From Heliocidaris tuberculata (Eukaryota; Echinodermata; Echinoidea; Camarodonta; Echinometridae), in the NCBI GenBank assembly GCA_025618425.1, contig CM046849.1, positions 33,468,336 through 33,532,335 on the forward strand: 64,000 bases of DNA. Direction: 5' to 3'. Made by a program: the position numbers and the translations under genes. Positions 32,201 through 46,800 of this stretch are shown here, piece after piece; within the stretch, counting starts at the first letter, position 1, and each line of letters opens with the position of its first letter. The notes under the pieces were generated by a model. The model did not search any database, was not told the origin of the DNA, and saw only the letters and a program-made list of their open reading frames with translations.

Positions 32201-32209
32201 ATTCTGGTG

Positions 32210-32430
32210 TGTGTGTGTGTTTTTTTTTTTTTGCTTGTCAGAGAATTTTTGAGTAAAAAGTCCCCCCCCCCCCCCCAATGCTGATATCCTTTTTTCTTCT
32301 TCTTCTTCTTTTTTTTTTTTTGGCTTGTCAGAGAATTTGTGAGTATTAAGTCCTCCCCCCCCCCCCCAAATGCTGATAACCTTTTTTTTTTTTTTTTTTT
32401 TCTGCTTGTCAGAGAACTTTTGAGTAAAAT
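32210..32430. repeat. Tandem GCTTGTCAGAGAATTT / poly(C) / poly(T) module, three units
   Basis: Three units of ~70-80 bp: poly(T), GCTTGTCAGAGAATTTTTGA, GTAAAAAGTC, C13-14, AATGCTGATA. The same module occurs at 56325-56450 and in inverted form at 30790. Confidence 0.75.
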
Positions 32431-32735
32431 TTTGATTTAGCAGTACAACTTTGGATTTTGCAGAATTTTCGCTTCTCCCTAGCAGAATAGTATTTTTTTC
32501 GCTGGCCACACTGTATTGTTGTGTCAGTGGTTGCAACACTGGGAACCAGCAATATATCCCCTTTCTGAAAATTAAACCCTGTAAAAACAGAATCTATCAT
32601 ACTTACAGTGTGCCGTGCACGCTTGGCTGTCCAGCGACACCCAGATCCCTTCTCAAGTAGAAGAATGACATATTGGGTCGGGGGGAGGGGGGGGGGGGCA
32701 ACCTAACCCCTGTGGTCTCGGCTGCCCCTGACCAT

Positions 32736-32737
<2 letters not shown>

Positions 32738-32766
<29 letters not shown>

Positions 32767-32786
32767 TATTATCATTATTATTATTA

Positions 32787-32835
<49 letters not shown>

Positions 32836-32882
32836 CATTATTATTATCATTATTATTATTATTATTATTATCATTATTATTA

Positions 32883-32913
<31 letters not shown>

Positions 32914-32933
32914 CATCATTATTATTATTATTA

Positions 32934-33015
<82 letters not shown>
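32738..33015. repeat. (ATT)n / (ATTATC)n microsatellite
   Basis: About 280 bp of ATT triplets with scattered ATC. All six frames are open, giving false poly-Asn, poly-Ile and poly-Leu products. Confidence 0.95.
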
Positions 33016-33016
<1 letters not shown>

Positions 33017-33124
33017 ATCAGAAAGAGATTTTCTAAGAAAAAAAAATAGCTCAAGGGCATTTATCCTGATCATCATCATGAGCATGGGCTTAGTCATTGA
33101 CAACAATGAGAAAATGTGACTCGG

Positions 33125-33708
33125 GCCAGCCGATTGGATAAAAGGAAAGTTAGTACGATATAGCTTTGTTGCTATTTTATTTTGTTTTATTTTATTTTAA
33201 TTTATTTTATTTCATTTCATTTTATTTTATTTTATTTTGAGTTGTCTTATTTCATTTCATTTCATTTATTTTATTTTATTATTTTATATATCAGTATTAT
33301 GCAAGCTTAGAGGTTTTTTTTTACATTTGCGGTTGTCATGTTGTGACATTAATTTTGTGGTAAAAGTTGATTTATTTTATTTATTTTTTTTTGTTAGTTG
33401 AAATGTTTCTATGTTTTGTTGTTAAACAGAGTTTTACATCTGTGGGCGAAATGTTTTACATTTGTGGTTATTTTTACACTTGTGCATGACATGTAACGAC
33501 ATTTGTCGCGATTTTGACATTTGAGACTGCATTGTTGATTTGTGGTTATTCTTACATTTGTGTGCGAAAAATGACAGTCGAGGGTGGTTGGGATGTAAAG
33601 GAGGAAGGTGGGGGGGAATGACAGGAAGCAAGAGGGAGTTCGGAGAAGAGAGAAAGTAAGTGAGAGAGATCGAGAGAGATCTAGAGAGATAGATGGAGAG
33701 AGAGAGGG

Positions 33709-33746
<38 letters not shown>

Positions 33747-33780
33747 TGGGGAGGGGGAGAGAAACGTTTCATTTGAGATA
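33125..33780. repeat. (TTTTA)n, TTTACATTTGTGG-like and (GA)n low complexity
   Basis: (TTTTA)n/(TTTCA)n at ~33175-33290, a patch with several degenerate TTTACATTTGTGGTTATT copies at 33430-33570, and GA-rich sequence with G runs at 33640-33765. No gene. Confidence 0.75.
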
Positions 33781-33879
33781 ACATAAATGGCCCTATACGT
33801 CCATATATAAACCAGCAACGTGAGCATCAAGTTGGAATGAGTTGAAATCAATAGCGCCTTCTTTCGTTCACTCTCCAGC

Positions 33880-34295
33880 CTGCTAACTAGAGATAGGAGG
33901 GACTTTTCCCGTTCACTCAGTGAAAACTGTGATCTCATTGCACATCTCATCACGTGAGAATTGTGAAGAAAAATCACCTTGTGTATTCTCTATCGAATCT
34001 CCCAGATACTAGATCTGTAGAGTGTGTGTTCACTTCGCGCATATGGCGAGGGAGCACTTCGGATCGCATCGCATCAAGATACTTGGCTAGGGGGACGTTT
34101 GGAAGGTGTACCGTACTACTGTTCATCGCGTGTTGATGCTAATAGCGCTCTTATCTACTAGGAAGAGCCATCTGTAGGATTCCCGGGGAAAGATTTTCCG
34201 TACATTAACATCAGGCTTATCAGTCATTGTGGTTAATTGTGTTGTAAAGTTATCTGTAAAAGGAGAAATTTTGCGTGCGAATCGTCGTCCTAAAG
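33880..34295 (+). promoter_or_regulatory. RAPGEF4: Probable promoter and 5' UTR of the EPAC gene
   Basis: Upstream of the ATG at 34296 the DNA becomes CpG-richer (ACTTCGCGCATATGGCGAGG, CGGATCGCATCGCATC, GGGGACGTTTGG). A palindromic E-box TCACGTGA lies at 33950-33957. No TATA box is evident. The transcription start is not determinable by eye. Confidence 0.45.
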
Positions 34296-34408
34296 ATGGC
34301 GACACAGCCGCATCAATCGCCGCATTCTCCAGCGGTATGCGGACGGTCCCCGTCCCCTCTTCGTCAGGGGAAGATGTCGACGGACTGGGCGATGCGGTTG
34401 GATAAAAA
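34296..34408 (+). CDS. RAPGEF4: EPAC exon 1
   Basis: ATG in AAAGATGGCG context; 37 codons plus two bases, then donor GTAAGTTA. A second in-frame ATG (34374) lies just before the conserved [10 protein letters not shown] and could be an alternative start. Confidence 0.82.
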
Positions 34409-37400
34409 GTAAGTTACGTAATGGTCATAAATCTATGCTTTTGTAGCATTATCATTATGCTTAATACCTGTTGAGTGCATGGGGATAGGATTCTATTTTG
34501 TTCAATTGAATTATGCCTCCTGCAGGACTGCTACTTCGTGCAGTCATTTTCACTGGAATGAGGAAAAAGGACAATTCATGAAATGATCACTGCAGTCATC
34601 AGTGTATGATCATTCATCAGTCATCATCATCCCCATCATCATCATCCCCATCATCATCATCCTCATCATCATCATCATCATCCCCATCATCATCATCATC
34701 ATCACCACCATGATTACCATCATCATCATCATCATCTCAGTCATCATCTTCATTATCTTCTCCATCCTTTATCTTTGTCATTATGTCCATAATCATAACA
34801 TCAACATTTCCATTATCATCACTAGTCATCATCATCATCGTCATCACCGACATCAACATCTTCATCATCACTGATATCAACATCTTCATCATTATCATCA
34901 TCAACATCATCATCAACATCATCAACATCATCACTATTAACATTATCATCATCAACACTACCACTACCACCACCACCACCACTACTACTACTACATAATC
35001 ATATTCATGGCAATCAACCACTACCACTCAGTGGTGTATGTATTGTATGTATTTTTATTTTTTTTTACCAATGGCACTAGCATCATCATCATCATTATCA
35101 TCTAACAGTTCCACTACCTTCTCCAATCATCTCTTTTGTCTGCATCTTCTCTAAAGATAATATCATTATATCGGTATTAAAGATAAAGTAGAGTTCTGGT
35201 CATGAAATTACATTGTAAAAGAAACTGGAATTGGGAAAGGTTGACCATGTCTACATGTACATGAGAATTATTTTATACTGTGCTGTTTTGGAATCATCAA
35301 AATAGCTAAGAAATTGACCCAATCTCACATAAAAGCACATGTACTGCAAACAGAAAAGGGTATATGGGACTACACACACAAGTGGCATGAATGTTCGGTC
35401 CGAACATTTCGGCTATTTCAAGTCATATTTCGATTATAAGAGCATTTGAAGAGCAATCATTTTCAGGGGATGTTTCTACTATGATATTCTCCTAAACTGA
35501 CATAAAAGGAATGAGAAAGCTCACACACTATTTTTCCCCTTTCCCAGAACTCAAGATTCCCTTTAACAAGAACAAATTGAAAATTGGTTGCAGAGTAGAC
35601 AAGATAGCTTTTAATTTCATTGTAACTCTTTTCCTATCTTAACATTTAAGGCCAGCATTATTCAAGCTACTATCAAATATTTGTCATGATCTTTACAGGA
35701 GTTAATTTGTTGATCAATCGAAGATTGATCTGAGAAGTATGAAAGAAAGAAAAAATACATGCATTTTTGACAGTTTTAGCAGAAATAATCAAAGTTGATG
35801 AGGGAGAAATATGTTGATTTTTAATGAGAATGATAAGAATTCTATTTGTACTAGGATCCATATATAACACTCATAGATAATGATAGCTAGAGAAATAATT
35901 TTTCAAAAAAGCCAGACCATTTCCATATAATCTTAATTTCCATAAACTTTTTGACTGATATTTCAACATTTCAGATAGTCAACTGTTTGAAATCTATTCA
36001 ACGTATATATATTAAATGATTTAAATTACGCCCAATGTATCAAAATATTTAAGGAGCAAATATGTATGGGGCTGTGGAAGAATTGTCAGAAGTGAAACAT
36101 ATTCTCACTGTTCATACTGCTCTTATCAAACTATAAAATCGATTCCTTTGAAATACCAACCCCTCATTTTACCTCTGAATCAGCATCCCTGCAATATGAA
36201 GCCATTCAGTCAAGGGCTGTTAACCCCATTACCAAGTTGCGGAGGTTTAGCTGACCGGTATGATGCGCTCTTACTGCAGTATTCCCTATAGGGATGGATC
36301 TATAAGAGAAGACCTTAAATAGATGCATGCATCCTGAATATAGCTTTACATGCATATTGATCCAAGGATGCCTGGCTAGTATAGCAGACAACCTTTTATT
36401 CACTTCTAAAATCGAAGCTTGGATAATCATTTTTTTTTTTTTTTTTTTAGAGGGTTGTTAGAATTTCTCTGTATTAGCAAGCATAATATTAGGTATTACT
36501 CCCATGCATAGATTAACAAGAGTATAACTGATCCAGCTGTACTGTATTAGCAATTTACTATCTACCTGTGGTATAGTTATATCTATGTTTCTTGTTAAAA
36601 AGATTTATAATACTTTCACTGGAAACATGCAGAACAATTTTTAAGAGGCAAAAATAGGCAAGATAAATTTACATCAATATGTGGATCAAAAATGTCTTCT
36701 GTTATTCATTTAGAATTTTTTATCATGAACATTCCAGCAGAATTTCAAACAGTTCTTGTATGTCAAGAGCACCTGATAAAGAATGGTGCACTTTGCTTCA
36801 TGCTTCTATGTCATACACAGGTCTGCTTAGATCATTAATCTGTTTACTCCCATCTAGAGCATGGAACTTAATTGGTTGAAGGAGTGCAAAAAGCTTATAG
36901 ACTGACATGATACTCTGGCATTAAAATCTAATTATTGGAAGCTTTCAACCTAATCATTGTTTATCTATATTCAAAGGATTCCCTGTATTCATTGGCCTCA
37001 TTTTTTCAGACTTCTCAAATGAAACAGTAAGTCAGAGTTAGACACAAACACAGGGAAAGAAAAAAAATATTGTGGGAAGAATGGGAAGGGGGAATGAAAT
37101 GATGATTTCATTGTTATGTTGAGCTGTACCAGTTTTAATAAATCTCCTTCTTTCTCCAACTTGGAAATGTCTTACATTGTTTTTTCTCTGCCCTCTTTTA
37201 TCAACTCCCCTTGCACAGATAGCTGCATGTTATAATGTTCTATTCTGTTTGGTAATATTACTTTTATCTAAAGATTGTATTTCAATAGAAATTTGTGTGT
37301 GTTTTCCATCCCCTCCCATATTTCTCCTACCCCTTTTCACAAACTCAGTTGATTTTGCTATTCCCTATTTCCACCTGCTGCTTTCCACAGACACATGTAG

Positions 37401-40400
37401 AAGTCAGTCCTCTCCTATATATGCATACCCCCCCCCCCACCACCATAGACGAAAATTGGCTTGCTATGTATTTATCTCCTGTCCATAATCATGTCTTTCT
37501 GCCACCCCTCCCCCAGATACTATAGTACCTGTATGCTTTAAGCTTTTTTTCTCTTGTCCACCCCCTTCCCACTGCAGTAAGATGGTACAGAAATAAAAAT
37601 TCAAGTGCATTTACTGTTGAAATTCACAGAATAGAGAACCCAATGTGATGTATCTCTTTATCAACCCCGGGAATCTTTCATCTTTTTAAAAACCTGTTTC
37701 TTTAACTCTCAATTGCTTTCCCTTTCACTTGTACACTGACAAATTCAGATGCCTATGTAATGAATAGCCAGCTTCCTGTTAGTGGATACTACTTGTGTTG
37801 AGATCACATCTATTGTGCAAATCAAGGAGATAAATGTTTGTAATCTGCAGGAAGCTTTGTGAAATGCTTTCTTGTCGTGAAAAAGAAAATCTTTTGTCAT
37901 TCTCTGTCATCTCCCTCTGTCGCTATCTTGTTACTTTGAAATGTAATATGTGGGCATTTCCTGCTTAGTTTGATCAAATGTGTACTTAATGCAGCCATCG
38001 TGATTTTATTCTTTATGTATATTATTCTATCTCTCAGTCTGTCTGTCTTTCTTTCTTTCTTTCCAACACTCTTAAGCATTTCTCATTTCCTGTTCCTCTT
38101 ACTATATATCGTCGCAGAATTCATGAAGTGGCACAGGCTCCCGCGGATCTTTTAAAACGCATTCCGAGAAAAACGCGATTCAAATTTTTGTGTATTGAAA
38201 ACAGCAAATTTGATTAGTTGATATGAGTTAAATTTAATAAATCATATATACATATGTTAAGAATGAGAAGAAACTTGTCTACCCATTCATGTAGAAAAAT
38301 AGAGTTGTTCATGTGAAATATTAACAGTGCAAGGCTGTTAACATTTGTGTCACTTCATGTCACTTCGTGAAAAAAATTATTTGCGTATTCTGGTATGCAC
38401 CGTATGTGCTTTTGTATTCGCGAAGTGACACGACGGTCTGTGCCGCGCACTTCACATGAATTCGCTTTTTACTTTTTCACGAAGTGACACATTGGATGCG
38501 TGTGTGTACCGTGCGTGCTATTTATTCATACGTGAGCTCCATTCACCTTAACATAAAAAATGTTTGTGTCACTTCATGAATTAAATAGTTGGCCTTTTTG
38601 AGCTCATGTCATTTTGATCATACTTTTTTTTGCAGAATAAATCAAAATTGATATTTGAAACTTCTTTATGTGATAAATGATGGAAAATCGATGCTAAAAA
38701 TTGAAAAAGTGAAAATTTATCTTTTACCCTATTTTTGGCATTCGTGCCACTTTGTGAATTCAATGACGATATCCTTGTGCCAACAAATTGAACATTCTTA
38801 TCCTACTTCTATCTTAATTTTCTGCTTAATTTCATCCACTTTCTTACTCTTTTTAGTATATTAATGCATAATTTTTTACTTCTATGTATTTCTGATCTTG
38901 TGCAGCTTTAGATTTGCTAAAGGAAAATCATATTTATCATATCTTTTCATTGTGCCATGCTCTTCTTTCCTTAACAATTTCCAGAAACTGCATGAGAAGT
39001 TATATAAAATTGAAAATTGATTTTATTGTAAGCATGATCTTACCAAAACCCATAGAAGGATACAGGGTAAACTGCCGGTAAGAAGCCTGTGGCTAGGATC
39101 AATAAAACACACTAAACAGCTGCGGTCTCTCTTTCATCTTACTTTCAGCTATAGCATGATTTGATTCTTTTAGCAAGAATTACTCTCATGAAAATAGCAT
39201 CAGCAGTTAAGCAAGGATGTGGCATTGAGTCACCATTTTGTTTATTCTTATAAATGCATAAAGGTAGAGCTACATGTGCTTGTTCTTACATGCTTTTATA
39301 AAACACCAGATGATTTATTTAGACTCTGAAAAATAATCCTTGAACAACCTTGATATTATTTGTGGGATTTACATGTAGCTGCAGTTTTAAAACTATCAAA
39401 TTGTACCTTTTTTAACACTAGTGGATTTATGATGGAAAAAATCATTCAAAAATAATCTTGAAGTGTTATTTTGTGGAATTATCTAGGCCATCAAGGTTTA
39501 CTTTGTAAACTATTAAATTGTAATATTTACACAACACTCTTCAGTGTGTGTAAAGACTTGATGCGTTCATGAGTCCCAGGTGCTCAGCTTAATTCAAAGC
39601 TAACAAACATCTACATTTACTCAAGGGCATGTCTGCTACCTTCTTTATATGCAATCTCTCTCTCTATCTATCCCCCCCCTCTCTCTGTCTCTCTCTCTCC
39701 TCCTCTCTCTCCCTCACTCCCCATTCTTTCTCTCTCTCTCTCTGCCCTCCTTGAAGTATATTACAGATAGTATCTGCTAAGGGTAAGGATCTGTATTCTT
39801 GCAAGGGAACAAACCTGACTTAACTGCTTAATAGTGTACCTAGTTAGAACTAGGAAACTATTGTATTAGGTGCTATAGAAACTTAAATTGTTTTATTTTT
39901 TATATATTATTTTATTGTAATTTATTAATTTTATTCATTTATCTAGTTACATAGTTTTTAGTGATTTGTAAGAGATGAAGATTTTGATACTTGTCACTCC
40001 ATAAATCAATGGAGAAATTCACTCATTCAATCAAGACTTTTACTCATTGTATAGGGAGTGATTTTGGTATCCATAAGCCCCAACCTAAGATATCTCAGAC
40101 ACGGCTATCATTGTGCACTGTACCTTTCAAGAATCCCATGCAAAGGAAACTGTTATAAAAAAATGGTACATCTCAGAGCATAGCATGGGATGAGTTCATT
40201 ATAACATTTATCCTTCAACATATTCCCCCAAGAAGGAAGGAAATGAAAGGACCTCAGCTGTGTTACATCTTGCTATGATAAGAGATATCTCACACATAAC
40301 AATTGTATATATGGTTGACAGTGGCTTTGTCCCCCCCCCCCCCCCTCCCCTCCCTTAAAAGCATGCAAATGATATCTTCAATCTTTGAGCAAATGTTCCC

Positions 40401-43400
40401 ATGGCATTTTTTATTCCACTGGATATTAAAGAATTCAAATTTACATGTAGATTGATAAAAAGTAGATTGGGATTTTTGGTTGGTATTGCTATGAGAAATC
40501 CATCTTAAGATGTTCATATCTTATAAAGATAGAAATGCATCCTTGTATCTCCCATTGGCTAGGAGAGAAAGAGGGAGAGAGAGAAAAAGAAAGACCGGTG
40601 GAAAAAATTTGTTTATACCCCTCCCTTCCCACCCGTCACCCATGAGAAATACCTTCTCACTAAATTTATTACCCTCCCTTAACATTAAAAAACCACCCAA
40701 AACATCTCAGACTTTGTGCATACTTGCAGATGCACACAGAGTGTCTGCAACATCACCTTATAGCTCAAAATACTTCTGAGACTTTTTCCTTGTATCTCCC
40801 ATGGCAATTTCCCAGGCCCCTTCCAGTATTCCAATCCTGCATAATCTGTCCATGAATTTTTAAAGTTACACATCCCAAAGCAAATTACTTCCCTGGCAGG
40901 AAAAAGTGCAATATGAAAAACAGAAAGGATGAGATTGAGGGCAGAGAGTCTGAAAGATTGATTTTAAAAAGAAGAGAAGAAAAGAGAGATAAATAGAGAA
41001 ACAAAGAGAGAGAGAGAGAGAGAGAGAGATAAGGAGAAGAGATAGATATTCATAGCAAAATAAATGAAAGACTGTTGGAGAGATATAGGCTGGTAATTCC
41101 TTCCTCACTTGTCATATTTCCAGCTTATTTAGTTAAAAAATGTAGAGGCATATAAAGATACGCATGATGTGGGAAAGTGGTAATTGTTAAAAATCTTAAT
41201 GTTATTGCATAGAGACAGAACTTTGATATAAGAATCCCTACAGTGTAGGGAGTATATACAGCCCACCCACTTTGATTAGGCTTAATTATTTTGAAGATGT
41301 CTTTAAAGGTCATGTAGAGTTTTGGGAAGCCTTCGAAAACTGTTCATCAGATTTCTTCAATTTTTGTTGATAAATAGCAAGATACTAGCAATACTAAGAC
41401 ACTGAGAAGATTTCGCCTCCTTAAGTTTGATATTAAACAAATAAGAGGCAAAAACTAATTTAACTAACTTATAGTGGCCAGACCAAAGTTGACAATCTCA
41501 TAACAAAATCCAGGTGAGACAACACTTTGCATTTGCCTTGTTATAATTAAATCTTGTAAAGTTATAGTTATAGAGAACACAACCTTTTTGTCAGGTAATA
41601 CTGTTGGAATGCCTGGAGCATCACGATGTGACAATCACAAACGCTATATAAGAACCCAACATTATTATTATCATTATTAACACATCCAAATTCAGTAAGA
41701 ACCCCTAAATGTTAATCATTTCATTAACAGGTATTCTAACTTCGTATCTTTCACAGTTTTCCAAACTGACCCTTCACCTAAAAGTTATGGCGAGGCCTGC
41801 CTTTTCATAAATGCATATATACCTCTACAAGTGTTGTATGACAGCGACAATTCTTGATGGGAATTTTGTACCAAAACTGGACCTTACACTATACCTAACT
41901 CTGTCCCTAAACCTAGACCTAAACCAAAACCCAATTGCAACCCTAACCCAATACCTTTGACAAAATAAAGCCCATAGCAATTGGTGTCAGAGCATATGTT
42001 GAAGCCCTTCCACAAGAGTGACTGATATCAAATAAGGCATTCTTTAGATTAATTAGAGGCCCTGCAAGTCTCAGCAGACATGCCCATGTATTTAGAAATG
42101 TCACATCTCTCTCTCTCTCTCTCTCCTTCCCTCATCCCTCCCTCTTCCCCTCCTTCACCTCTCTCGTTCCATCTAACACTCATCTCCTCATGACATCCAT
42201 GTCTGCCTTCCAAATCATATCAATCTCCCCTCCTCTCCCTTCCCTCTCCCCTCCCTCTCTCCTTCCCTCATCTCTCCCTCTTCTCCTCCTTCACCTCTCT
42301 CGTTCCATCTAACAATCATCTTCCTCATGACACCCATGTCTGCCTTCCAGATCATATCAATCTCCCTGCAGGCACATGCAAAGGTGTGATTTTCAAGAAT
42401 AAACTCTGCAAATTGGACGAAAATCTGTCCATTGGCCCCGCGGCCACCGAGCATATTTGTTACGCATGCTGATGTGAGGCTACCTGCCAGTGATAATTTG
42501 ATGAAGTTGTTCGTCGATGCGTGGAGTCATCCTATTAGAGCAAACTAGCAATGCATGGCATGCATGAAATACCATCACTATCAGAACAATATGAAACTCT
42601 TATTCAATATGCTTCATGAGATGATGATGAACGTACACACAGAAACTACAATCCGCAAAGAAAGAAAATTGACACTCTTTATTGTTAAAATTTTTCATAT
42701 AAACCATCAATAACATATAATGAAATATATATCAAACTAAAGAAAAATATTGCTCTACCAACATCAATTAAGATTGGATTAAGCTTGGATGGGCACATTC
42801 ATTTAACCACTAAAAGGTTTGATCAAGTAAATTGCAAAATTAGAGCAAGTAGCCATTCAAATTAATGAACAAGTGCATCTGTGAGACATTCTTGATCAAT
42901 TATGAAAACCAAGAATGAGTAGTAACAATGAGGAGGATTGAGCTCTGGATGTCAACTGTAGTCTCAGATCTGCATGGTTTTGACAAGTAAATTCACTTGT
43001 TTCTTATGATTGTTTTTTTTTTCAATGTTTTAATTTGACTCTACAAGATGAAAATGGCCAGATGCCCTATTTTGCAATTTTTCTTTCAGAGACCCAATTA
43101 TTGCTAAATGGCTATGCTTACTCATGCATTAATGGTATGGTTCCAATTGCATATCATGTTAAAGAGGATTAATTCATGTTTATTTTAATATATGAAAGAT
43201 AAGTTTTTATCAAATATTTATTTGAAAATCTTAACTATAGTGACCAGTTTCTTTTTTTGCTGAATGTAATATGTCCAGCAAGTGTTTCAGTAAGTAATTA
43301 AATTGTTATATATCACTAATCACTGAAGAAATGGCAAAAAGGATTATTTTGTTGTATAATATATATGGAAATGAGCAGATGGTCATTTATTGTACAACCA

Positions 43401-43790
43401 GAAACTTTCGCATGCATGAAACTTTCGTGAATTTTGCAAGTGGTCAAGATTTGTGAAAGTTTCATGCCGCGAAATAAATCACAATTGAAAGAACATAAAA
43501 TTATTGCAATTCACGAAAGTTTCTAGCTGTGAAATTGGCTGTTATTAACAATTTGTGAAAGTTGTATGTCGCGAAAGTTTCTGGATTTACAGTATTTGCA
43601 TTAGCAGATCACTGAATCCTAGATAAGATGATTTAGTTTTCAAAAAGTGTTTCTTTTTATCTCTAAATGGTTGTGGCATTGTCCAATGTGACCAAGAGAG
43701 ATAGAGGGGAGGAGGAAGGGTGGGAAAGGGAGAGAGAGAGAGAGAGAGAGAAAGAGGGAGAGAGATAGAGGGGAGGAGGAAGGGTGGGAA

Positions 43791-43824
<34 letters not shown>

Positions 43825-46800
43825 GAGGAGGAAGGGTGGGAAAGGGAGAGAGAGAGAGAGAGAGAGGGGAGGAGGAAGGGTGGGAAAGGGAGAGAGAGAG
43901 AGAGAGAGAGAGAGGGGAGGAGGAAGGGTGGGAAAGGGAGAGAGAGAGAGAGAGAGGGGAGGAGGAAGGGTGGGAAAGGGAGAGAGAGAGAGAGAGAAAG
44001 AGAGAGAGATAGAGGGGAGGAGGAAGGGTGGGAAAGGGAGAGAGAGAGAGAGAGGGGAGGAGGAAGGGTGGGAAAGGGACAGAGAGAGGGGAGGAGGAAG
44101 GATGGGAAAGGGAGAGAGAGAGAGAGAGAGTGAGAGAGAGAGAGAGAGAGAGGGAGGAGGAAGGATGGGAAAGGGAGAGAGAGAAGGGGGGGGGGGGAGA
44201 GGGATGAGAGATGTGGGTAAAAAATGTGTTATTATAGTATGATGTACAATTGAATTGAATTGAAATGGTTTATTAAAAAACAACAAAACAAAAACATGCA
44301 GCCCAAAGGCTGATACTCTTTGCTTTATAAAACAAATGCATAGGTAATAAAATCAACATTTCATAATTTCATATAAAATCTGGATCATGATACAACATAA
44401 TATGAAATAACTTATTCTTAAAAAGTTAGGGAGAGTGAGAGTAAGAGGTGGGATTATAAAACTTAAATCAAGAGATTTATGATAACGTGAAATTCCCCAA
44501 AATATATTTTTTTATACTAGAATAGATATATGAAGAAAGATTCAGAGCTTCAATTTTGACACTGTGTGGTAGATGATACATGACAGCTTATTTTCATTGA
44601 ATAATCTCAAGATGACTTGTACTGTCCCTTTAATGAAATGGATTGATAGGATAGAGATCAATAGGCAGGACTAATTTCCTCGTTTCATGGTTGAGTGATT
44701 TCCCAGAATGCAATGTGATTGACCTCATTGAAATCCATTTCATCATTGAGGGCTGCATCTTGAAAGCATCCAACTGGACCGGAAACTCTTTCCTTGATTA
44801 TTAAATTGGCATAGCCGCTGGAAGCATTATGGCGCATTTCATTATTATTATGCGCTGTACATGTAGATACTTGAGGCATTTTGTATACACAGGCAATTGA
44901 GAGCTGGGCAATATGCAAATCAATCATTAACCCATTCAGAATTCATTAAGATATGGATTAGATCAGAATCAATATGACTTTGAGGTGATTCAGTTATGAA
45001 TAGATAAATCTTGTAATGATTCAGTGTGTCTTCAACTCAGTGGTTTACATGTAGTTACAGAGGGAGGGGCACTTAACCATATTGTATAATGGTAAAAAAA
45101 GAGAGAGAGGGGGTGGGGTGGGGGAGAGGATGGGACAACACCAAAACTAGATGATAGGACCCCTCCCAGTCTTCCCATAATCTACTCTCACTTGCATGGC
45201 TTTATTTACATGTATTTTATTCACCCAGTTAAACAGATTAACACCCCTTCCCCCACTCCCTTTCCCCAAAGATGCCAATAGCCCTCAGTGGCTGGGCCCA
45301 AGCTACAACAATACAAATGTATGATATACCCTATTATATGTTAATGAACACAATATTAATGTAATGATGTTTAACAAATAAAATACAAATACAACATGAC
45401 TTCCACTAAAACCAAATAGGCTACCAGTATAACTTGTCTCAAATATTAACAATGTTTTTCAAAAAGGGTCTCTTCTCTGTGTTTTCTCCTGTTAAAATCT
45501 AGTTGCTAGGATAAATGAATATTTCCATGAATATTTGAACAATTCGTAAGACATAAATCTTTAAAAGTCATTTTGCTACCTCAACACAAAAGTCAGTTTG
45601 ATAGTTTGATATGTTTCAGTAATTCATGCACTGTTGGGCCATAACATGTCTGGCAGCATTTATTGTAGACATGAGTGTAAAACATGCCACTACTTATCCT
45701 TATTAATCCAATTTGTTATATTACAGTGTCTTTTTTAATGTACAGATTCAGTTGAATTTCAATAGGAAGGAATCCATTCAAGATACAGGCTTATAATGAA
45801 AGCACCACAAAAACCTAACATAGGAATACACCACAACTCTTTGTAAAATTGATAAAGCATGGAATGTAAATTTAATTCAGTGGCTGTATCATAATGAGAT
45901 ACATGCTTCATTGGTAAAGTGATCATCTTTAAATCATCAGATACCTTCCCCTTAAAACCACACTGACATTTATAGGCTACCCACCATTGATGTACTTTGA
46001 GATCAATTTATATTATTAAATATCATGAATGCATGCACATGGAATATTCACATTATTTATGGAATTGGTTCAGACTTTTCCCTACATATCTCGAAAAGTA
46101 CAAAGAAGATAAAAAACCTCAAGTACATAATAGAGAGGGACAGAGAGAGAGAGAGAGAGAGAAATATTTTGACAAGAGGAGACACAGAGTCTGGGAGAGA
46201 GAGAGGAGGTTCTGGGGAATTACGAGAAAAGCAGAAAGGAAAGGCTGTGAAAAATATAGAGTGAAAGAGGAGAGGGAGAAAGAGAGAGAGAGAGGGAGAA
46301 AGAGGGAAAATGAATGGAAATGGTCAAATAAAATGTAAGATTTGTGATGAAAGAGAAAAGAAGAGAGAAGAGAAAGAGGGAGAGTGGAGAGAGTGAGGCT
46401 AAACATAGAAAAAAAGAGTAAAATTTCATTGCAGACCTATCATCAAATTTAATATACACAAAAGGGAAAGCTTAATGAATTATGTGTTTTTAGATAACCG
46501 TGGATTGCTGATACTTTTTTAAACATGTGTTTTTTTTTAGCCCTGTTGAAAGTAACCTACAGATGGTGATTAGTTACATGCTTTGCTATATGACATCAAA
46601 TTTTTTATTTCCCTTATGATATAGATGTAATTTAACAGAGGAAATTAATTTCAGCATATTTTCCTTGTACAAAAATCAATGATTCCCTCTAGAGATAATG
46701 TAATCGACTGTAATGTTTGCGTTTCATTTCAGAATTGCACTTGTTTTCACCCATATTGATTGTGGGAGCTGAAAAGCACTTATTGCTGTGTTTTGTGTCA

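Noticed and set aside
32603..33106. Poly-Asn, poly-Ile and poly-Leu proteins
   Set aside because: They are translations of an (ATT)n microsatellite, open in all six frames.
43663..44286. Long Ser/Leu/Pro-rich and Arg/Glu-rich frames on both strands
   Set aside because: Translations of a GA-rich minisatellite with no codon structure.
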